A DNA stretch of 64,000 nt from Candidatus Heimdallarchaeota archaeon (GTDB taxonomy: Archaea; Asgardarchaeota; Heimdallarchaeia; Heimdallarchaeales; Heimdallarchaeaceae). The notes beneath the pieces are model-generated. The model was not told the DNA's origin. It ran no database searches and saw only the letters and a list, made by a program, of their open reading frames with translations. Positions 21,037 to 29,166 of the stretch are shown here, one piece after another. Position 1 is the stretch's first letter; the number at the start of each line of letters is the position of its first letter. Both the position numbers and the translations under genes were made by a program. The DNA is taken from contig JAEOTE010000007.1 in the NCBI GenBank assembly GCA_016839945.1, positions 85,959-149,958 on the forward strand. The letters are read 5' to 3'.

Positions 21037-21315
21037 TTATCTCTTTCTTATAACTTGATATACTAAAGGATTAAATGCATCTGGACACGCATGAGTAGAT
21101 ACATCTTTATCTTCTAACCAAGGAAATTCAGCTCCATAAGCCATTGCAAATACTTTTGGCAAAACTGAATATAGAGCATGTAAACACACTTTCCCTTTAA
21201 TTTCATTAGTGTCAAAATTTAGAACAATTTCGTCACCAACTTTGTGGTCAGCAGCACAGTTTCCTTCTTGACTTATTACTTTCAGAATTATTTCAAATGC
21301 CATGAAATTGCTCAA
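21037..21315 (-). CDS. TIGR04076-like small protein
   Basis: EIILKVISQEGNCAADHKVGDEIVL...GKVCLHALYSVLPKVFAMAYGAEFPW...THACPD. Confidence 0.7.
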   Translation of the reverse strand: MSNFMAFEIILKVISQEGNCAADHKVGDEIVLNFDTNEIKGKVCLHALYSVLPKVFAMAYGAEFPWLEDKDVSTHACPDAFNPLVYQVIRKR

Positions 21316-21354
21316 ACTTCTAAATTTAAATACTTTATTCTTTTATAATAGAAT

Positions 21355-22431
21355 ATGAATGGGAAGTATGTGTATGATATTATCATTGAAGGAAACAATC
21401 TTACAGCTACAACTCTTGCATACTTTCTATCACTTAACTACAAAAACAAATCAATTGCTTTAATACAAAGAGAAGATGTACCAAATCGTTCATTCTTTAC
21501 ACCTAATATAGTTGCACCAGTTTTTGAATTATCTGATGAATTTATGAGTAGTGTTTTCAAAAGTAGTAAAGAAAAGCTAATAGAAGTGCATTCTATTTCA
21601 GGACATTTTGAATACTCTCAACTTTCACTAATTCTATTATACAAAGAATTGGAAACGCAAGAAATAAGAAAAAATCATGAAAAAAAACTAACAAATTCTG
21701 AAATAAAGTATAAGCATTTATCACAAGAAGAGATTTCATCCTATTATCCTTTCATCTCATCAGGAGAAGAGATTAAAATTACAGAAATCTATGAATCTTT
21801 TACCTGTTCAGATGTAAATGATTTAATGGTTGTTTTTCAAAAATTAGCAGAGGAAAATGGAGTAGAAATAATAGGAAATGCGAGTAAGTTAAATTTCTAT
21901 GAGAAAGAAGGTATTTTTGAAACGGAAGATAATGAATTTACTCCAAATGAGTTTTCAATAGTTACATCACCAGGATTTAATAGAATAAAAAGCATTGTTG
22001 ACCAACAAGTTCTAAGAGTCACAACACCAATTCTTGAGAATTTTCCTAGAGTAAATCTTGTAGATGTTAGCACTCATACTCAAATGTGGTTAGAAGAATC
22101 AGGCTATTTCCAAATCTTCAGAGTTTTTAATGAGGTAGAAGAAAAGCAATGTGTTAAACAAATAAAAGATAATTTTAAAAGATTGTTTCCGTTGCTTGGA
22201 GTTTTACAAACAATTGATTCAAACTTCATAAATCTAAAAACAAATACTTCCTTAGAAGATTCTGTAGGAACTTTTGATAAGTCAAAAACATATTATTTTC
22301 ATATTCCTTCTCAAATGGAATTATCAATTATTCCAAGTATAGCAGAAAGGTTTTCGATTTTACAAAAGAAAAATGAAACTGAATTTTTATCTGATATCTC
22401 GTTAAGAAAGATTCTTAGCTCAGAAAAATAA
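21355..22431 (+). CDS. FAD-dependent-oxidoreductase/GDI-like Rossmann protein with degenerate dinucleotide motif
   Basis: YDIIIEGNNLTATTLAYFLSLNYKNKSIALIQRED at N-terminus; later EFSIVTSPGFNRI; overall DAO-like organisation. Confidence 0.5.
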   Translation: MNGKYVYDIIIEGNNLTATTLAYFLSLNYKNKSIALIQREDVPNRSFFTPNIVAPVFELSDEFMSSVFKSSKEKLIEVHSISGHFEYSQLSLILLYKELETQEIRKNHEKKLTNSEIKYKHLSQEEISSYYPFISSGEEIKITEIYESFTCSDVNDLMVVFQKLAEENGVEIIGNASKLNFYEKEGIFETEDNEFTPNEFSIVTSPGFNRIKSIVDQQVLRVTTPILENFPRVNLVDVSTHTQMWLEESGYFQIFRVFNEVEEKQCVKQIKDNFKRLFPLLGVLQTIDSNFINLKTNTSLEDSVGTFDKSKTYYFHIPSQMELSIIPSIAERFSILQKKNETEFLSDISLRKILSSEK

Positions 22432-22440
22432 GTCAAGTTA

Positions 22441-24798
22441 TTATTTTGAGTACTCTACTAGGAATTCATCAAATTTCATTTGTTTATCATGAAAATACCT
22501 CCTTAAAACTCTTGTATGAATCTTAAGAAGTTGTTTTGATAAACTTGAGATTTTCTTATCTTTTGCAGCTGTTTTTATCAATACCAAAATTATTTCAGCA
22601 TTTAATCCTCGAGATTTATTCGCAAAGGTTTTTCTTCCTTCAGCATTTAGTTTTTTCATTTCTTTAATAATGAATTTAGTACTTTCCTGTCCAAGATTAT
22701 TCAGAGCTTTTATTCCTAGTTTATGTTCTTCCTCAACCACTTTTTTAACAGCTTCAGGAACGATAGATGTTTCTCTAGCTAATGAAAGGAGAATTACAAG
22801 TCTATCTTTAGTTTTGGTAGTTTTTATTTTACCATAGTATTTTTTCAGAGGATTAGCAGCATTTTTACCCATGTTTTTAATAACTTGCTGAAGATTGTTA
22901 AACCACCTTTCATCAGCTGTTTTTAATTTAGGAAGTATTATGTCAAGGATTTTGCTATCCATTTGACCAAGAGCTTTTATTGTGGATTTTACTAAGTTTT
23001 GATTAGGAGCTGATAATTTATCTGAAAGTTTTTTCACAATTGGAGCACCAATTTGAACTGCAGCATATACAGCTGCTTCTCTTACCAATATTTTTGGTCT
23101 TCTCATATTATCAATAATAACATCAACGACTCCTGGATCCTTTAACTCACCTAAAGCTCTTGTTGATATTTCAGCAATTGAATCATCATTATCTTTTGCT
23201 GCTCTTATTAATGTCATTAGTGCTCGTTTGTGTTTTATTTTTCTAAGAGATTCAACCGCTTTTCGTCTTAGATTTATATTTGGATCAGATAAAATTGATG
23301 AAAGAATTGGTACGGATTTTGCACCAAATTGGTTAAGAAGTTCACATGCTTTTTCTCTTATTATAGGATCGATTTCTTTCAAAGATTTCTCTAATAGTTG
23401 AAAAAGCTCATCATTTATATCTCTGAATTTACCTTTATGAATAGCGAATGAATGCCCTAAATCTTGTAGTTCTTTTTCTGGATAATAGATGTACAAAATT
23501 GTACCTAACTTAACAACTTGAGGTAAATTAACATCCAATAATCCATCGAGAGCCAGTTCAATGTTCTCATTACCGAAATAATGTAAAACTTCTATTGCGT
23601 TTTTTCTAAGTTGTAAATCATCTTCAGTTAATTCCTCTATTAGAACGCGAATTGAAGGTGTTCCAAGTGTGAGTAAAGCTTGTGTAACTGCTTCGATGAT
23701 TGATGGATTCTTTCCTGCTAATTGTGTAGTTAATAAACGAATTGCCCCTTCATACCCATATTTCTGGCTCATTACTAAAGTTAGACAATGAGCGGCATTT
23801 TTTCTTACATTTTTCTTCCCTTTATGAAGAGCATCCATTAAATAATCATAGCTTTCATCACCAATTCTTTTCATAGTTTCAATAATAAAAGGTACATTTT
23901 TGTCCTCTTCAAGAGCAGTTATTAAATGGGGGAGAACACTCTCTCCAATCAGTGCTAACGATTTAGCAGCATAATATCCTGCTGGGTCACCTTTTTTGAA
24001 TTGTTTAACTAAAATGGTTGTAGCCTTGGGACTCCCTAAATTACCAAGAGCTTCGATTATAGATAGTTGAGTATCTATTGTATCATCAAAGTTAGATAAT
24101 CTGTCAATGAGAATGCTAGAGTTCTTTGGATCATCAACATGCATAAGAGCTAGAGATGCATATTTAACATGCTCTTGCTTATCTGTTTTTGAAACTAAAG
24201 TTCTAAGTTCTTTCACTATTAAATGAGTTAATTCCGGATATTTGGTTAATGTGAGTAAGGTAAGCTCTGGAAAAGTAGGATTGAATTGATTCATTCTAAA
24301 AGCTAATATCTTTTTTATGCTCTTAGGATGCTCTGATATAAAGTTAAAATCTATGAAGGTTTCTTCATAGTTCGAAAAAGAAGAATAACAAGTTCTTGCA
24401 GAAAGTTCAGCTAGAGTTGAAGAAACGGGTGTTACTGAATATGATGCTTTGATTGAATTGAATATATCTCCAGGTTTAAGCGATGTTATAATTTCACAAA
24501 GAATTTCAAAGCTCTCTTCTTTAACTAAGTAATCTGCTAGAAGAGAGATAAAATGATCAAGCTTTTCAATAATCACTTCTCGGATTTGAGGATCAGGTTT
24601 TTTTATGTATGCTTTTAGAATCTTCTCTGTAGGAACATAGGAGGTACTGAAAAGCAGTTTGAGTGCATTTCTTCTAATAATGACATCATTGTCTACTAAA
24701 AAATCAACCAAAATATCATAATCTTTTATATTTTCTAATTTTATTTTTTCAATCTCATCTTCCTCATGGAGAAGAAGTTTCAATTGCTCCTTATTCAA
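22441..24798 (-). CDS. HEAT-repeat (PBS lyase-type) protein, 785 aa
   Basis: Many helical repeats, e.g. LRRKAVESLRKIKHKRALMTLIRAAKDNDDSIAEISTRALGELKDPGVVDVI. Confidence 0.9.
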   Translation of the reverse strand: MNKEQLKLLLHEEDEIEKIKLENIKDYDILVDFLVDNDVIIRRNALKLLFSTSYVPTEKILKAYIKKPDPQIREVIIEKLDHFISLLADYLVKEESFEILCEIITSLKPGDIFNSIKASYSVTPVSSTLAELSARTCYSSFSNYEETFIDFNFISEHPKSIKKILAFRMNQFNPTFPELTLLTLTKYPELTHLIVKELRTLVSKTDKQEHVKYASLALMHVDDPKNSSILIDRLSNFDDTIDTQLSIIEALGNLGSPKATTILVKQFKKGDPAGYYAAKSLALIGESVLPHLITALEEDKNVPFIIETMKRIGDESYDYLMDALHKGKKNVRKNAAHCLTLVMSQKYGYEGAIRLLTTQLAGKNPSIIEAVTQALLTLGTPSIRVLIEELTEDDLQLRKNAIEVLHYFGNENIELALDGLLDVNLPQVVKLGTILYIYYPEKELQDLGHSFAIHKGKFRDINDELFQLLEKSLKEIDPIIREKACELLNQFGAKSVPILSSILSDPNINLRRKAVESLRKIKHKRALMTLIRAAKDNDDSIAEISTRALGELKDPGVVDVIIDNMRRPKILVREAAVYAAVQIGAPIVKKLSDKLSAPNQNLVKSTIKALGQMDSKILDIILPKLKTADERWFNNLQQVIKNMGKNAANPLKKYYGKIKTTKTKDRLVILLSLARETSIVPEAVKKVVEEEHKLGIKALNNLGQESTKFIIKEMKKLNAEGRKTFANKSRGLNAEIILVLIKTAAKDKKISSLSKQLLKIHTRVLRRYFHDKQMKFDEFLVEYSK

Positions 24799-25394
24799 GG
24801 AGTCTTCCCCCTCATATCTTTCCGATATTGCAAGTAATTTATAATCTCAGTTCCTAGTTCCTCAAAAGCATTTTGAACATTTTCCCCAGTTTTGGCAGAA
24901 GTTTCAAAATACTTTACTTTGAATCCTTTGGATCCGTAGCTAGAATTCAGTTCTTCTATGAATTTCATAACTCTCTCACTTACTGATTCCCTTCTACTTT
25001 TTGAAATAAGATCCATTTTATTCCCTAATATGAAGAAAGGTACAATACCTCTTTCAGTTCCCTTTTCAAGTTCTTTAACCCATTTTTCTAATTTCTTTAG
25101 AGTTGTTATCTTGGTTGCATCAAACACCATTAGTGCACCTAATGCTCCTCTATAATACATCATTCTTACTTTCTCAAAGATATCTTGACCGGCTATATCC
25201 CAGATTTGATACAAAATAGAGATGTTGTTTACCGTCTTTGGTAATGATGCAAAATCTGCTCCTATTGTTTCTAAATGATTAGTAATAAAACTCTCGCCAA
25301 GATAAGATCTTCTAAGACTTGTTTTTCCAACTGCTCCTTCTCCCGCAAGAATAACCTTCAAGTAAAGTTTCTGTCCATAACTCACATTATTCAC
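24795..25394 (-). CDS. Ras/Rab-family small GTPase
   Basis: GEGAVGKTS, WDIAGQ, NKMD, ETSAKTG; 4-nt overlaps with neighbours on both sides. Confidence 0.93.
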   Translation of the reverse strand: MNNVSYGQKLYLKVILAGEGAVGKTSLRRSYLGESFITNHLETIGADFASLPKTVNNISILYQIWDIAGQDIFEKVRMMYYRGALGALMVFDATKITTLKKLEKWVKELEKGTERGIVPFFILGNKMDLISKSRRESVSERVMKFIEELNSSYGSKGFKVKYFETSAKTGENVQNAFEELGTEIINYLQYRKDMRGKTP

Positions 25395-27166
25395 GTCTTT
25401 TTATTTGATGCAATATTTCCTTCTTCATTAATTCTACCTAGTTTCTTATTTAAGAATTTAAACATTGAGGAAAGAGGAGAAAAAAGAGTAAAAATTAGTA
25501 CAAAAGAACCTAGTAAAATTGTTAGAAAATAGAGAAATCCACCATTGAGTATCAAGCCTAGATTTGGAGTTATTATCATTCCAACAATGAAATTATTTGC
25601 TACATGTAGGAAAATTGCAGCGTGTAATCCATATTTATAGAATGCATATCCAAAAACCAATCCTGCTACAGCTGCTTGAACTATTTTCCCTTCTAACCAA
25701 TTACCTGGATGATAATGGACATAACCAAAACAAAATGATGAAAATATCAGAAAAACAAAATCAAAGAATTCAAATTTTTTCCATCTTCCAGTTAAATAAA
25801 GAAGAGGATTTTTTAATTCTCTTTCAGTTAGAAATTTTGTTAATTTCGACTTCTGCTTATTCTCTTTTCTTCTTCTTAACATTATAAATTGGACGATTTT
25901 TATACAAACAAAATATAAGCCATTGAGTACAAACAAAGGTAGTCCAAATAAGATCCATCGGTAGGTAATTTCTTCATGAAAACCAGCCCAAAATGCTCTA
26001 GACATTTCAACATAAAGCTGATCAAGATCAATAGAAATTTGTGATATAATTGGAACCCCTAGATTCATTAGAATTGTTATTAAAAGAGTTGAAAGAGCAA
26101 TATTCAAGCAGAGTAAGTTTATAACCGGAATTAAATCACTCTTTTTAGCAGTGGAAATAAGTTTTGAAAATCTACTCCTTTTTGATTCAGGAATTCTTTC
26201 AACAGGGATATATCCTTCATAATTAATTTTTTGATTAAGAATATTGAAAGCTATGTTATCAAGTGAATCTTCTTCCAAAAATTTATCTTCTTTTGATATC
26301 TTTTCCTTTTCTTTTTTATCTTTAGGAAGATAAATTAAAAGAAATAGAATTCCAAAAAGAGCTAAAGACATAAGCGATTGAGCAAGTTTCCAGTCAACTA
26401 TTATTGATTTAGGTAATTCTATAAATTTGAAGAAATCCTGCCTAAAACCTGTAGAAGGATTATAACTATATTCAAAATTTGGGAAAGTAAAAATTAAAGT
26501 TTCAACTCTACTTGATGCAGGAATAGATGGATAGATAATAAAGACAAGTAGATTGGCTAGTAATAGAGATAAGCCAATGAATAACATCATATTATTCCAC
26601 TTGTTTTTAATGGAATATTCAACTTGTCTTACAGCTGATTCTATACCAAGTTCTGGTTTGTCTGGGATTAAAACCTCTTTATAAAAAAGGAGACCAAGGT
26701 GTTTCTCTATCCCGGAATACAGGAATATTCCAACAAGTATACTAAATAGCGATAATTGAATTAATTCTAAGAGGGTGATAGAGATATTTGTCAACACAGA
26801 TATTGTATTGAGAGAGGAGAAATAAATAACTAGAGAGTATGCACCTACTCCAAGATAGAAGGGTAAAAAGAAAAGGAATACACTCTTCAACGGTTGATCT
26901 TTCCTATCGATATCATTCTTAACAAACCATCTTCTAAAGAGCCAACCATAAATTATAAATGTTATAATTGCAAGAAAATATAACAAAATTGTGTAATAGG
27001 ATATTGATGGAAAGTATGCTTTTAGTACAACATTTAAAGTAGTTAAAACACTAACAATTGTTACTATAATTAAAGAATGAAATAAAAAATTCTGAAATCT
27101 CATTAGTACCAATTGTCCTTTTTTAAGTAACGTCTCAATTCTTATCAAGTTATAGGTATTTATCAA
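25391..27166 (-). CDS. CPBP-family intramembrane metalloprotease (Rce1/Abi-like)
   Basis: Polytopic; motifs AFWAGFHEEITYRWILFG, FCFGYVHYHPG, HAAIFLHVANNFIVG. Confidence 0.85.
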   Translation of the reverse strand: MINTYNLIRIETLLKKGQLVLMRFQNFLFHSLIIVTIVSVLTTLNVVLKAYFPSISYYTILLYFLAIITFIIYGWLFRRWFVKNDIDRKDQPLKSVFLFFLPFYLGVGAYSLVIYFSSLNTISVLTNISITLLELIQLSLFSILVGIFLYSGIEKHLGLLFYKEVLIPDKPELGIESAVRQVEYSIKNKWNNMMLFIGLSLLLANLLVFIIYPSIPASSRVETLIFTFPNFEYSYNPSTGFRQDFFKFIELPKSIIVDWKLAQSLMSLALFGILFLLIYLPKDKKEKEKISKEDKFLEEDSLDNIAFNILNQKINYEGYIPVERIPESKRSRFSKLISTAKKSDLIPVINLLCLNIALSTLLITILMNLGVPIISQISIDLDQLYVEMSRAFWAGFHEEITYRWILFGLPLFVLNGLYFVCIKIVQFIMLRRRKENKQKSKLTKFLTERELKNPLLYLTGRWKKFEFFDFVFLIFSSFCFGYVHYHPGNWLEGKIVQAAVAGLVFGYAFYKYGLHAAIFLHVANNFIVGMIITPNLGLILNGGFLYFLTILLGSFVLIFTLFSPLSSMFKFLNKKLGRINEEGNIASNKKT

Positions 27167-27269
27167 TTTTTATTTTTCTCCTCAAACGGAAAAACTTTTA
27201 AAAGTTCTTCATGCAATTTAACAATACTCAATTTACGTACAATTGATAACTGGTTTACAGGTGAAAAAA

Positions 27270-27686
27270 ATGAGTAAAAAAGAAACAGATGAAAAAGTAG
27301 ACGCAAAAGAAGAAGTCGAAGAAGAAGTCGAAGAAGAAGTCAAAGAAGAAGTCAAAGAAGAAAAAAAAGCGACTAAAAAGGCAGCTCCTAGGAAAAAAGA
27401 AGAAAGCCAAATAATCTATATCGGAAAGAAAAATACTATTAGCTATGTGCTTGTAGCAGTAACAATATTAAACAAGAGTGATACTTGCGCTATCCAGGCA
27501 AGAGGAAGACAAATTTCAAAAGCCGTAGATGTCGCAGAAATAACTCGAAGAAAATTCCTACAAGATATGGTTGAAGTATCAAAGGTTGAAATAGGTTCCG
27601 AAGAGCTCATGAGTGATAGGGAAGGGGAAGAGCCAACTACTAAAACTGTGTCTACAGTAGAAATAGTCCTGAAGAAAAAGAAATAG
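27270..27686 (+). CDS. Alba-family DNA/RNA-binding protein with charged N-terminal tail (ORF opens at 27243)
   Basis: IIYIGKKNTISYVLVAVTILNKSDTCAIQARGRQISKAVDVAEITRRKFL; tail (EEVE/EEVK)n KKATKKAAPRKKEE. Confidence 0.88.
   Translation: MSKKETDEKVDAKEEVEEEVEEEVKEEVKEEKKATKKAAPRKKEESQIIYIGKKNTISYVLVAVTILNKSDTCAIQARGRQISKAVDVAEITRRKFLQDMVEVSKVEIGSEELMSDREGEEPTTKTVSTVEIVLKKKK
27309..27362 (+). repeat. In-frame 12-bp tandem repeat GAAGAAGTC(G/A)AA, about 4.5 copies
   Basis: Directly read; encodes EEV(E/K) repeats in the Alba tail. Confidence 0.9.
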
Positions 27687-27755
27687 TTCTTTAACTTGAG
27701 TAAAAAAACTTTTTCTTTAATTTTTTACATTTTATACTTTATAATGTATATTATA

Positions 27756-29165
27756 TTAGATGAAATCTCCAGTCTCAATTTTCTGAGGAAGATAGAAATT
27801 TGTTATATACTGTGGATCTCTAGCATTTAGTGCTTGTATTTCTGCTTTGTAACCACTTGAAATTAAGATTTGTAGTTGTTCTTTCCATCGGGGTTTTCTT
27901 TTAACAAATTCCTCTTCTAACATAAGTTTCGATCTATGAATATCCTTGGCTGTCATTTTCAGTAAAGTACTTTGAGGAATATCAAAACCGCTTTCTTGGG
28001 ACAAATCACTAGGGAGTAGACCTAACCATTTGATATTAGGTACTGCAAGATGACTCGATTCAAAACTCAAAGCTTTACTTCCAACACTATAGACTCTCAT
28101 GATTTCAAAACCATATGGATCAGCGTCCATAAGTGAGAATATAGGAAGGTTCAGCTCATCATTAATCTTCTTTAGGAACTGCCTTGTTGCCACATCAGGT
28201 TGTCCTTTAGCTGTAATTAAAATACTTGGAACATAATCATAGAAGTGATCTTCAGCTAATCTATTGAAAACCGCGTCTTTTTCTATAACTAGAACCATTT
28301 CCGCATCTGTATCTAAGTCTTCTATATCATCAATATTAGGAGATATTGCTTTTCCTGCACCAATAGCTCTACAATCAATAAAATCTCCCTTTTCTTTGAA
28401 ACTAATTCTTCCAACAACAATACCTTTTGATGATGCGCTAATATTAAGTGAAGTACGAGTAACTTGAAGCATTGCACTTAAATCTTCTAATAGTGAATCT
28501 GAAACTGTTTGTTTTTCAAATGAATTTACATCCATGTAAAAAACATCTCTTTTTGTGCTGTGAATATCCCTAGAAAGTAAATCATGAATTAATCTCATTA
28601 TTATCGTCATTTGTTCAACTGAACTTACAGAAGCTAAGTTTCGAAATTGACGTTCTATCATTTGTCTTCCAATTAGAACCAATTCTTGTTCTTCATCAAA
28701 ACCTACATTCGTTCCACTCCTTGAAGGGATGTAGAAGGAAGCTTCAGATGGGTTGGATATGGCTTGCTGAATGAAATCAAGAGAATATTCAACTAACAGA
28801 TTATTAGTCTCTTCAGATGTTTTTGTTTCTACGTGAGTTACTCCATAAGGCATGAAAAATTCTGTTCTATCAACAAGATCTCTTCTTACATCTTGTACTT
28901 TCTGAAGAGAGATATTATTTTTGACGCTCACACGCATGGCATCTTTCTGAAGAGGATATCTTGAAAGTTTTCTAGAAGGTTCTAATCTATGCCATTTCTT
29001 CCCACTTCGAAGGAAAAGAATGTAAGTTCCTCTTTTTATATTAAAAGCTTCTTTCGTCCAATTATACATTTCTCTAACTAATATTTCTTTATCAAAACTA
29101 ACTTGTTTTTCTATTGCTGGTAAGATTGTTGAATTTCTAAAAATAAAATGATAATCAGGAGACAT
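27756..29165 (-). CDS. top6A: DNA topoisomerase VI subunit A (Spo11-like)
   Basis: KRDVFYMDV, MVLVIEKDAVFNRLAEDHFYD, LPIFSLMDADPYGFEIMRVYSVGS. Confidence 0.95.
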   Translation of the reverse strand: MSPDYHFIFRNSTILPAIEKQVSFDKEILVREMYNWTKEAFNIKRGTYILFLRSGKKWHRLEPSRKLSRYPLQKDAMRVSVKNNISLQKVQDVRRDLVDRTEFFMPYGVTHVETKTSEETNNLLVEYSLDFIQQAISNPSEASFYIPSRSGTNVGFDEEQELVLIGRQMIERQFRNLASVSSVEQMTIIMRLIHDLLSRDIHSTKRDVFYMDVNSFEKQTVSDSLLEDLSAMLQVTRTSLNISASSKGIVVGRISFKEKGDFIDCRAIGAGKAISPNIDDIEDLDTDAEMVLVIEKDAVFNRLAEDHFYDYVPSILITAKGQPDVATRQFLKKINDELNLPIFSLMDADPYGFEIMRVYSVGSKALSFESSHLAVPNIKWLGLLPSDLSQESGFDIPQSTLLKMTAKDIHRSKLMLEEEFVKRKPRWKEQLQILISSGYKAEIQALNARDPQYITNFYLPQKIETGDFI

Positions 29166-29166
29166 T

